A stretch of DNA of 25,056 nt, taken from positions 1-25,056 of the forward strand of contig JALFGI010000021.1 of the NCBI GenBank assembly GCA_022777455.1, in the 5' to 3' direction. Below the pieces are notes generated by a model. The model was not told the DNA's origin. It saw nothing but the letters and a program-made list of their open reading frames with translations, and did not search any database. Made by a program: the position numbers and the translations under genes. Below are positions 6,655-13,648 of this stretch, one piece after another; position 1 is the stretch's first letter, and every line of letters starts with the position of its first letter. Source of the DNA: Clostridiales bacterium (lineage in GTDB: Bacteria; Bacillota_A; Clostridia; Oscillospirales; Oscillospiraceae).

Positions 6655-6683
6655 TTGACAAAAGGAGAGGTTTAACGTAAAAT
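6655..6683 (+). promoter_or_regulatory. promoter of the LacI regulator gene
   Basis: TTGACA (6655-6660), 17 bases, TAAAAT (6678-6683). The -10 box lies inside an operator copy (6670-6683), which points to autorepression. Confidence 0.82.
6670..6683 (+). promoter_or_regulatory. LacI-type operator O2
   Basis: GTTTAACGTAAAAT matches the perfect palindrome GTTTAACGTTAAAC at 12 of 14 positions. It covers the -10 box of the regulator's own promoter. Confidence 0.72.
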
Positions 6684-6726
6684 AAACACAGGAATCTAAC
6701 TTTATCGTCTGTTTTGGAGGACGCTT

Positions 6727-7743
6727 ATGGTAACGATAGAGGATATTGCGAGAGAGGCCGGCGTCAGCGCTACCACCGTGAGTAATGTAATCCATGGCCG
6801 AACCAACAAGGTATCCGCCTACACAGTGGACCTCATCAACGAGATCATCCGTGAGCGCGGCTATGTGCCGAACCTTTCCGCCCGGGCGATGAAGACCCGA
6901 TCCTCCAAGGTGGTTGCACTGATCAATCATCTGGAATCCCGGGATCAGGAGAAATTCATGTCCGACCCTTTCTTTATGGACCTGACCAGCGCGGTGGAAA
7001 AGGCGCTGCGGGAACGGGGGTATTTTCTCATGATCCGGGCGATTTCCGAAAGCGAAGATCTGCTGGCATTCCTGCGCAACTGGAATGTGGAAGGCGTGTT
7101 CATGCCCGGCCTTTTTGAGGATGAGCCGTTTTATCAAACGCTTTTGGGTTTAAAATTGCCTGTGGTGCTGACGGACAGCTATGTTTCCGCTTTGGGGCAT
7201 ATGACCAACATCGGCCTGCAGGACTTTGAGGGCGGCCGCGTTGCCACAGAGCATCTGATCCGGAACGGCCACAAGCGGATTGTGTTCGCCGGGCCAAAGG
7301 TGAAGCCCGGCGGTGTTGTGGAACAGCGGCTTCTGGGATACAAACAGGCGCTGACAGACAATGGAATCCCCTTTGATCCATCGCTGGTGTACGAGTGCGA
7401 ATTCTCCACCACAAAAATGATGGAGTTGGGCGGTGCTTTGGCAAAGCGAGAGGATATCACTGCGGTATTCGCCACGGCGGATATCCTGGCCGCAGGCATT
7501 ATGTCCGGTCTGCAGCAGGCAGGAAGGATGGTGCCCAGAGATATTTCCATCGTGGGCTTTGACGACATCAACTGGGCCCGTATGACCATGCCCATGCTGA
7601 CGACGGTACACCAGGATGCGGTAAAAAAAGGCCGCCTTGCGGCAGAGTGCATGATCCAGCTGCTGGAGGGAGAGACCAATCAGCTTCAGAACCGGGTTCT
7701 GCCTGTCCGGCTGGTGGAAAGACACAGTGTTCGGAAAATATAA
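6727..7743 (+). CDS. LacI family transcriptional regulator
   Basis: A 338-residue LacI/GalR-type repressor. The N-terminal helix-turn-helix is MVTIEDIAREAGVSATTVSN with the following hinge helix region to about residue 58. The remainder is a periplasmic-binding-protein-like effector domain with the family marks GGRVATEHLIRNGHKRIVF, RLLGYKQAL, FATADILAAGIM and PRDISIVGFDDI. Length is normal and GGAGG lies 7 bases upstream of the start. It sits between the extracellular enzyme operon and the import/phosphorolysis operon and most likely controls both through the GTTTAACGTTAAAC-like sites. The inducer is probably an imported alpha-glucoside, which is inferred. Confidence 0.93.
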   Translation: MVTIEDIAREAGVSATTVSNVIHGRTNKVSAYTVDLINEIIRERGYVPNLSARAMKTRSSKVVALINHLESRDQEKFMSDPFFMDLTSAVEKALRERGYFLMIRAISESEDLLAFLRNWNVEGVFMPGLFEDEPFYQTLLGLKLPVVLTDSYVSALGHMTNIGLQDFEGGRVATEHLIRNGHKRIVFAGPKVKPGGVVEQRLLGYKQALTDNGIPFDPSLVYECEFSTTKMMELGGALAKREDITAVFATADILAAGIMSGLQQAGRMVPRDISIVGFDDINWARMTMPMLTTVHQDAVKKGRLAAECMIQLLEGETNQLQNRVLPVRLVERHSVRKI

Positions 7744-7753
7744 CACGAAGGAA

Positions 7754-7810
7754 CCTCCGGATGGTTCGGCTTCGGCTTTGCCGCAGGCGAATTGTCCGGA
7801 GGCTCTTTGC
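7754..7810 (+). terminator. terminator after the LacI gene
   Basis: CCTCCGGA (7754-7761) pairs with TCCGGAGG (7795-7802), with further inner pairing (TTCG/CGAA), followed by CTCTTTG. Confidence 0.68.
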
Positions 7811-7892
7811 TATAGAAGCAGCAGAGCGGGGACCGGCCCCGATCTTGTTGCATTTCACAAAATAAAACCGTAAAAAATGGATACTTTCACAA

Positions 7893-7921
7893 TTTACAAA
7901 AGCCGAACATTCTGGTATCAT
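7893..7921 (+). promoter_or_regulatory. promoter of the importer/phosphorylase operon
   Basis: TTTACA (7893-7898), 17 bases, TATCAT (7916-7921). The expected start near 7928 falls within operator O3, and the leader is about 95 bases long. Confidence 0.75.
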
Positions 7922-7924
7922 ATG

Positions 7925-7938
7925 GTTGAACGATAAAC
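7925..7938 (+). promoter_or_regulatory. LacI-type operator O3 at the transcription start
   Basis: GTTGAACGATAAAC matches the perfect palindrome at 12 of 14 positions and covers the predicted transcription start. It is the weakest of the four sites. Confidence 0.58.
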
Positions 7939-7986
7939 TAACGGAATAAACAATAAGGCTCGTGTCGATTTATGTTATTCTGTTAG

Positions 7987-8000
7987 GTTTAACGTAAAAC
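7987..8000 (+). promoter_or_regulatory. LacI-type operator O4 in the leader
   Basis: GTTTAACGTAAAAC differs from the perfect palindrome at one position. Its centre is 62 bases from that of O3, about six helical turns, which suits cooperative binding of two sites by a LacI-type repressor. Confidence 0.72.
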
Positions 8001-8024
8001 TATCTTATGAAAGCAGGGAAGAAA

Positions 8025-9401
8025 ATGAAAACAGTTAAGCTCACTAGCATGGTTCTTGCCATCGTTATGGTTTTTGGCCTGCTGGCCGGCAGCGCTTTTG
8101 GCAACAGCGCAGGTTCCATCACGCTGGGCATGTGGCCTGAGGACACGCAGACCGAAGCCATTGCCACCCACCAGAATTACTATGTTCCCGCATTCCAGGA
8201 GAAGCACCCTGACGTTGAAATTATCCCTTCCTACTACAAGTACGCTCCCGATACCTATGTTGCCCTGGCAACTGCCGGCAACGCTCCCACCGTGTTCGAG
8301 TCCTGGTACACCGAGCCGGAAAAGCTGATCCGGAACGGACTGGTAAAGGATATTACGGATCTGCTGGAAGAGCGCGGCTGGCTGGATGCCATGAGCCCCG
8401 CCATCCGGGATCTGCTGTCCGATGAGGATGGCCGCGTCTACGGCGTTCCCCGGGATGCTTACTCCCTGGGCCTGATGATTAACGTTTCCCTGTTTGAACA
8501 GGCCGGTCTGGTCAACGAAGACGGTTCCGTCAAGTATCCCACTACCTGGGATGAAGTCTACGAGTATTCCAAGATCATCCGGGAGAAGACCGGTGTGGCA
8601 GGCTTCTGCATGCAGGCTTCCGACGGCGGCGGCGGCTGGCACTGGTCCAACATCGCCTGGAACTTCGGCGCAACCCTGTGCATCCCCAACGCTGACGGCA
8701 CCTATACCTCCAACCTGAACACGCCCGAAGCCATTGCCGCTATGGAATGGGTTCAGAAGATGGTGTCCGACAAGTGCGTCACCGATGACCCCACCCAGGA
8801 AAACTGGGGTACCGGCTTTGACCGCATCGCCACCTCCACTGCAGCCATGTACATCGCTGCCAACGACGCTGTGGATCAGCCCTCCTACAGAGGCATGAAC
8901 GCCGATGAGTTCTTCCTGGCTCCCATGCCCGCAGGCCCCGGCGGCCACTACACCCTGATGGGCGGTACTCCCTATTTCTTCTCCCCTGATGCCACCGACG
9001 ATCAGGTCCGTTGGGCACTGGATTACCTGGAGATTATGGGCAAGTCCCCCGAGGTCACCGATGCTGCCCGGGATGGCTGGGTGGCTGACGCCCAGTACCG
9101 CTCTGATGCGGGCATCCCCGTCATTCCCAGCTTCCCCGCATGGGTCGGCGCGGTTGTTGACGAGCAGAACAAGGTCATCGAAGAGTACACCAACATCGAT
9201 CAGGTGCTGTGGTCTGCCTACTTCGACTTCTCCAAGGAGGAGGGCGCTCTGCGCACGGAAGAACCCGGTGACACCCAGACCATGTACACCATTCTGAACG
9301 GTGTCCTGCAGGCAATCTGCGCAGATCCCGCCGGCGTGGATATCCCCGCTCTGCTGGATCAGGCTAATGCCGACTACCAGGCAGTTCTGGACGCTATGTA
9401 A
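8025..9401 (+). CDS. sugar ABC transporter substrate-binding protein (family 1)
   Basis: A 458-residue extracellular solute-binding protein that captures oligosaccharide for the permeases encoded next to it. The N-terminus is a Sec signal (KTVKLTSMVLAIVMVFGLLAG) ending near SAFG-N. There is no lipobox Cys, which is unusual for a Gram-positive binding protein. MalE-like marks include FQEKHPDVEIIP, LATAGNAPTVFES, VYGVPRDAYSLGLMINVSLF and YPTTWDEVYEYSK. It is Trp-rich (ATGGWHWSNIAWNFG-like segment, actually GGGGWHWSNIAWNFG), as in sugar-binding clefts. ATG 8025 is preferred over 8007 because GGGAAG precedes it while 8007 has no ribosome site. It is first in its operon; a strong stem-loop follows. 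Confidence 0.9.
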   Translation: MKTVKLTSMVLAIVMVFGLLAGSAFGNSAGSITLGMWPEDTQTEAIATHQNYYVPAFQEKHPDVEIIPSYYKYAPDTYVALATAGNAPTVFESWYTEPEKLIRNGLVKDITDLLEERGWLDAMSPAIRDLLSDEDGRVYGVPRDAYSLGLMINVSLFEQAGLVNEDGSVKYPTTWDEVYEYSKIIREKTGVAGFCMQASDGGGGWHWSNIAWNFGATLCIPNADGTYTSNLNTPEAIAAMEWVQKMVSDKCVTDDPTQENWGTGFDRIATSTAAMYIAANDAVDQPSYRGMNADEFFLAPMPAGPGGHYTLMGGTPYFFSPDATDDQVRWALDYLEIMGKSPEVTDAARDGWVADAQYRSDAGIPVIPSFPAWVGAVVDEQNKVIEEYTNIDQVLWSAYFDFSKEEGALRTEEPGDTQTMYTILNGVLQAICADPAGVDIPALLDQANADYQAVLDAM

Positions 9402-9425
9402 TTCGCTTCCGTGTAAAACAGAAGG

Positions 9426-9453
9426 GGGGCCGCCGCATATGCGGCGGCCCCTT
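9426..9453 (+). terminator. intercistronic stem-loop between binding protein and permeases
   Basis: GGGGCCGCCGCATATGCGGC plus GGCCCC forms a 26-base perfect palindrome (9426-9451), followed by only TTA. This is more likely an mRNA-stabilising or partial-termination element, which raises binding protein output over permeases, than a full terminator. Confidence 0.65.
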
Positions 9454-9506
9454 AGGGTATATCTGAGAGGGCTGCAATTTTTTTGCAGGCCTGCCAGATA
9501 TACCCT
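9454..9506 (+). promoter_or_regulatory. second intercistronic hairpin
   Basis: AGGGTATATCTG (9454-9465) / CAGATATACCCT (9495-9506) is a perfect 12-base stem enclosing an inner CTGCAA-TTTTTT-TGCAG hairpin. Directly after the GC-rich stem-loop, it gives a two-hairpin intercistronic structure. Confidence 0.6.
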
Positions 9507-9520
9507 GGATATGGTATAAT
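9491..9520 (+). promoter_or_regulatory. possible extended -10 promoter for the permease genes
   Basis: TGGTATAAT (9512-9520) is a consensus extended -10. The -35 region is weak (CTGCCA at 9491-9496, 18-base spacer). It could give permease expression independent of the upstream promoter. Confidence 0.45.
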
Positions 9521-9543
9521 GCGTGGTGTGAGGTGATTGCTGA

Positions 9544-10455
9544 ATGAAAACGAAACACAATCCAATTCGACTGTCCGACGGCTGGGCAAGGCTGCGCCGT
9601 GACCTGTTCGCCTGGCTGCTGATGATTCCGGGCCTGATCCTGTTCGCATTCTTTGTGTGGGGTCCGCTGCTGGACACGGTAAAAATGTCTTTTTACGAGA
9701 CGAAGGGAATGAACCTGGGAAAATTCGTGGGGCTTGCCAACTATAAAAAGCTTCTTGTCCAGCCTGCCTACAAAATCGCCTGGGGCAATACGGCGAAATA
9801 TACGATCTGCTCTCTGTTTGTGGGCCTGGCTGTGCCGGTGGTTATCGCGGCGCTGATCACGGAGGTGACCCACTTCAAGGGCTTCTTCCGTGTGGCTGCT
9901 TACTATCCCAACGTGATTCCTTCCATTGCGGCAGTGATGATTTTCACGTTCTTTTTCGGCACCGGCAACAGCGGCGTTCTGAACATTCTGCTTGCCAAAA
10001 TCGGCGTGGGCCCAATCAATTTTCTCACAAACAGAAAAACGGTCATTTTCTGGATCGTGGTTGCCATGACCTGGAAGGCTGCCGGCAGTACGGCGCTGGT
10101 ATACATGTCCAGCATCTCCGGCATTTCCCCGGACCTTTATGAGGCGGCCACCATTGATGGCGCTTCTCCCATTCGACGCTTCTTTTCCGTCACCATGCCC
10201 ACCGTCCTGCGTACGGGAAAGACCATGCTGATTCTGCAAATCCTGGCGGTGTTCCAAATTCTTTACGAGCCTATGATGATGACCAACGGCGGCCCGAACA
10301 ATGCCAGTATTTCCATTTTGCAGCTTGTGTATCAGCTTGCTTTCAACCAGATGAAATTCTCCCAGGCAGCGGCGTTGTCGGTGGAGGTCTGCATCATCTT
10401 GATTTTCCTCACCGTGATTTACTATGCGGTTGCAAACAGCGTGGATAAGGACTGA
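9544..10455 (+). CDS. sugar ABC transporter permease, MalF/LacF type
   Basis: A 303-residue polytopic permease, one half of the importer's membrane channel. Six hydrophobic segments are visible, the first at about residues 21-45. The BPD_transp_1 EAA loop that contacts the ATPase reads YEAATIDGASPIRRFFSVTMP-like at about residues 199-219, and the MalF-type tail motif MMMTNGGPNNAS lies near 243-254. AGGTGAT lies 6 bases upstream of the start. It is followed 13 bases later by the partner permease gene. Confidence 0.93.
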   Translation: MKTKHNPIRLSDGWARLRRDLFAWLLMIPGLILFAFFVWGPLLDTVKMSFYETKGMNLGKFVGLANYKKLLVQPAYKIAWGNTAKYTICSLFVGLAVPVVIAALITEVTHFKGFFRVAAYYPNVIPSIAAVMIFTFFFGTGNSGVLNILLAKIGVGPINFLTNRKTVIFWIVVAMTWKAAGSTALVYMSSISGISPDLYEAATIDGASPIRRFFSVTMPTVLRTGKTMLILQILAVFQILYEPMMMTNGGPNNASISILQLVYQLAFNQMKFSQAAALSVEVCIILIFLTVIYYAVANSVDKD

Positions 10456-10468
10456 GAAAGGAGAAGCT

Positions 10469-11353
10469 ATGGGATTTTTCGGTAATTATCAAGGCAAAGA
10501 GGATGGCACCATTCGGTTTTACGATGTCAAGTCGAGAAAAACAAAGTTCTGGGTCATTCTGATTTACATTGCCTGTTTTCTGATCGCTCTGATCGCGCTG
10601 TTTCCTGTGTTCTGGCTTGTTTGCAGCTCTCTGAAGAACCTGACGGAGTATATGAGCACCACGCAGATTCTTCCCAAGCATCCGGACTGGGCAGGATGGA
10701 TCAAAACCTGGAATGATTTTGGTTTTACCAAATACTATATCAATTCCGGCATCGCCGTGGCAGGCGGCGTGGTCTGCGCCGTGTTTTTCAATGGGCTGAT
10801 GGCTTACTGCCTGTCGATTTTAAAGCCGAAAGGGCATAAGATCGTGCTGGCGCTGATCATGTGGTGCCTGCTGATTCCGCCGACCACCAGCTTCGTGGCC
10901 TTGTTCGTGAATATCAAGAAAATTGGGCTGACCGGCAGTTTTATCCCCCTTTGGCTGGCCATGGGCGCGAATGCTTACTGGGTGGTCCTGTTTAAGAATT
11001 ATTTTGACAGCCTCCCGAAGGACTATATAGATGCCGCCAGGCTGGATGGGTGCGGCAGCTTCAGCGTGTTTACCCGCATTGTACTGCCTTTGTCCAAGCC
11101 TATCATTGTGGTAATCGCCATTTTTGCCGTTACCGCTGCGTGGAGTGAGTTCCTGATGCCCTATCTGCTGCTGGGGGGCACCGCAAAGGAGACGGTCATG
11201 GTGAAGCTGTACTCCTTCAACAATGCCGAAAAGACCAATCAAATCGACATCATCCGCGCCGTTCTGTATTCCATCATTCCGCCGACGATTCTTTTTGCGG
11301 TATTCCAGAAACAGATCATGGGCGGTGTGATGAACGGAGGGATTAAGGGGTAA
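10469..11353 (+). CDS. sugar ABC transporter permease, MalG/LacG type
   Basis: A 294-residue second permease subunit. Segment one (about 27-50) includes LIALFPVFWLVCSSLK, a MalG-type sequence. The EAA loop is DAARLDGCGSFSVFTRIVLP (about 187-206), and the conserved tail region reads FQKQIMGGVMNGGIKG. I chose ATG 10469 because AAAGGAG lies 6 bases upstream; an upstream in-frame ATG at 10424 lies inside the preceding gene and has no ribosome site. No ABC ATPase gene is present in the locus, so the importer must use an ATPase encoded elsewhere (MsmK/UgpC-type sharing). Confidence 0.93.
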   Translation: MGFFGNYQGKEDGTIRFYDVKSRKTKFWVILIYIACFLIALIALFPVFWLVCSSLKNLTEYMSTTQILPKHPDWAGWIKTWNDFGFTKYYINSGIAVAGGVVCAVFFNGLMAYCLSILKPKGHKIVLALIMWCLLIPPTTSFVALFVNIKKIGLTGSFIPLWLAMGANAYWVVLFKNYFDSLPKDYIDAARLDGCGSFSVFTRIVLPLSKPIIVVIAIFAVTAAWSEFLMPYLLLGGTAKETVMVKLYSFNNAEKTNQIDIIRAVLYSIIPPTILFAVFQKQIMGGVMNGGIKG

Positions 11354-11359
11354 ATGCCT

Positions 11360-13648
11360 ATGAGTAAATTTGCTGATCGATATTTTCAAATCCATCCCTG
11401 GCAGATCATAGAGGAAGGGTTTGACCCGGATTACAGCCAGGTGGCGGAATCGGTATTCTCTCTGGGAAACGAATATACCGGCCTGCGGGGGTATTTTGAG
11501 GAGGGCTATTCCGGCAAGAGCCTCCAGGGCAGCTATTTAAACGGGGTCTATGAGCGGCGTATGCTCCCCAAATCCGGTTATAAGGGGATGCTGTCCTTTA
11601 CAGAGTTCATGGTGAACACCGTGGACTGGGTGTATACCCGCATTTCTTGCAACAATCATCAGCTGGATTTGTACGAGAGTAAATTCTCTGATTTCCGCCG
11701 GGTCCTGGATCTGCGCAGCGGTATTCTGACCCGCAGCTTTGTCTGGCAGGTAGATGACAGTACGGCTCTGGAGCTTTCCTTTGAGCGTTTTACCTCCATG
11801 GAACAGGAACAGTTCGTCGGCCAGAAGCTGACGATTCGGGTCGTGCGCGGAAATGCGGATGTGACCGTGCGCGCCGGTCTGGACTTTACAAGGCCCCATG
11901 TGTCTGTGGGGGGCTCCATGTTCCAGGTGGAATCCCAGCAGGCATCCGGGAAGGAAGCCCAAATCCTGGCAGCTACAATGACCACGAAACAGCGCGTTTA
12001 TGCCTGCGCCAAATTCTCCGGTATGGAGGGTACTCCCTGGGAAAACGAGGAAGGGATCGCCTCCAATGGTTACCATGTGGTGCTTGGCAGCGGTGAATCC
12101 GTCAGGCTGGAGCGGGTGGTCACACTGCTCAGTGCCCGCAGTGAGGCCGAGCACGCAAGTCTGCATGACCGGATCCAGGCGGCGAATGCAAAATTGGAAA
12201 ATGCCGACTATGAAACCCTCAAAGCCGCGTCTGAGCGCTGGTGGGAAAAGCAGTGGGAAGTGTCCGATATTGAGATCTGCGGGGATCCGGAGAACCAGCA
12301 GGGGATCCGCTTCTGCATTTTCCAGATGCATCAAACCCTCCACACCGCCAAGTATGGCGCCGTGTTCGGTGCCAAGGGCTTGACCGGTGAGGCCTACAAC
12401 GGCAACACCTTCTGGGACAGTGAGGTGTGCTGCCTTCCCTTTTATCTGTTCAACAATCCGGAAGCGGCGAAGAGCTTCCTGAAATTCCGCTATGACACCC
12501 TGCCCCAGGCAAAGGAGCGGGCAGCCGCTCTGGACTGCAAGGGTGCGTTCTACCCAATTGCCACCATCAGCGGCCATGAGTGCTGCGACCTGTGGCAGCA
12601 CGCCAGCCTGCAGCTTCAGGCCTCCACCGGCGTTGCCTATGGCATCTGGAACTATGTCCATCAGACCCGCGACCGGGAATTCCTGTACAGCTATGGCGCT
12701 GAAATGCTGGTGGAGATCAGCCGGATGCTGGCCACCCGGGGCGACACCGATCCGGTGACGGGAAAGTATGGCTATTACTGCGTCATGGGTCCCGATGAAT
12801 TCCAGATGATGGTTCATCACAATGCCTACACCAATTTCATGGGACAGAGGATGCTGCGTTTCACCCTGGAGACCCTGGAGCAAATGAAATTAGATGCGCC
12901 CCAGGCGTATCAAAAGCTCCACGTTGCCCCAGAGGAGATGGCCGATTGGAAGGACAAAGCCGACCGAATGTACATTCCCTATGACGAAAAAACCAAGCTT
13001 TTTGAGCAGCACATGGGCTATTTCCATTTGCCGATGCTGGATATCAATGGGATACCCGTGAAGGATTTCCCGCTGTATTCCCACTGGTCCTATGAGCGGA
13101 TCTACCGCAACAGCATGATCAAACAGCCGGATGTGCTGATGTTCATGATGCTCTATGGCTCTGCATTTACAAAGGAACAGCTTGCGGCCAATTTCGATTT
13201 CTATGAGCCCCGGTGTATCCACGAGAGCAGCCTGTCCCCCTCCATCCACTCCATTCTGGCCTGTCGGCTGGGGAAAATGGAAAAGGCAGAAAGCCTGTTT
13301 GATTTTGCCACCCGGATGGATCTGGATAACTATAACCGCAACACCCTGGAAGGCTTGCATACCACTTCCATTGCCGGCGCCTGGATGAACATTGTGTACG
13401 GCTTCGGCGGCCTGATCAGCGATGCGGATACTTTGACCCTTTGCTCCCGCATTCCAAAGGGCTGGGCGCGGTACACGTTCTCTATTTGCGTGGGGAACAG
13501 TGTGCTGCGGGTATCGGTGACCCAGAAGGAAGTGACGCTGGAAGCCGTGCGTGGCGCGGCGGTAAAACTGAACTTATATGGCCGGGAAGTTACGGTATCC
13601 AAACAAGCGGTTTCCTATCTGCGGGAGGACGAAGCATGGCTTGGTTGA
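11360..13648 (+). CDS. GH65 family glycoside phosphorylase 1
   Basis: A GH65 enzyme of 762 residues (764 if the ATG at 11354 is used). GH65 phosphorylases split alpha-glucosides with phosphate, with inversion, to beta-glucose 1-phosphate. The N-terminal beta-sandwich begins HPWQIIEEGFDP and ESVFSLGNEYTGLRGYFEEG. The (alpha/alpha)6 barrel has NTFWDSE (about 351-357 from 11354) and the catalytic general acid region VMGPDEF with Glu at about 482. The usual GPDEYHE is changed to GPDEFQM here. Phosphate-site equivalents are KQPDV (590-594) and HESSLSPS (623-630). Substrate (kojibiose, nigerose, alpha-1,3-oligoglucan or other) cannot be told from sequence alone. AAGGGG (11345-11350) favours ATG 11360. 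It follows the permease directly and overlaps the next GH65 gene by 13 bases. Confidence 0.9.
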   Translation: MSKFADRYFQIHPWQIIEEGFDPDYSQVAESVFSLGNEYTGLRGYFEEGYSGKSLQGSYLNGVYERRMLPKSGYKGMLSFTEFMVNTVDWVYTRISCNNHQLDLYESKFSDFRRVLDLRSGILTRSFVWQVDDSTALELSFERFTSMEQEQFVGQKLTIRVVRGNADVTVRAGLDFTRPHVSVGGSMFQVESQQASGKEAQILAATMTTKQRVYACAKFSGMEGTPWENEEGIASNGYHVVLGSGESVRLERVVTLLSARSEAEHASLHDRIQAANAKLENADYETLKAASERWWEKQWEVSDIEICGDPENQQGIRFCIFQMHQTLHTAKYGAVFGAKGLTGEAYNGNTFWDSEVCCLPFYLFNNPEAAKSFLKFRYDTLPQAKERAAALDCKGAFYPIATISGHECCDLWQHASLQLQASTGVAYGIWNYVHQTRDREFLYSYGAEMLVEISRMLATRGDTDPVTGKYGYYCVMGPDEFQMMVHHNAYTNFMGQRMLRFTLETLEQMKLDAPQAYQKLHVAPEEMADWKDKADRMYIPYDEKTKLFEQHMGYFHLPMLDINGIPVKDFPLYSHWSYERIYRNSMIKQPDVLMFMMLYGSAFTKEQLAANFDFYEPRCIHESSLSPSIHSILACRLGKMEKAESLFDFATRMDLDNYNRNTLEGLHTTSIAGAWMNIVYGFGGLISDADTLTLCSRIPKGWARYTFSICVGNSVLRVSVTQKEVTLEAVRGAAVKLNLYGREVTVSKQAVSYLREDEAWLG

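Noticed and set aside
7843..8024. Riboswitch in the leader of the binding protein gene
   Set aside because: The leader holds two operator copies and no conserved aptamer I recognise.
7989..9677. Long minus-strand open frame opposite the binding protein
   Set aside because: Low-complexity composition and no motif; it spans two good plus-strand genes and their intercistronic hairpins.
13441..13635. N-terminal extension of the second GH65 enzyme
   Set aside because: The frame is open but overlaps the conserved C-terminal domain of the first GH65 gene; GGGAGG and GH65 homology place the start at 13636.
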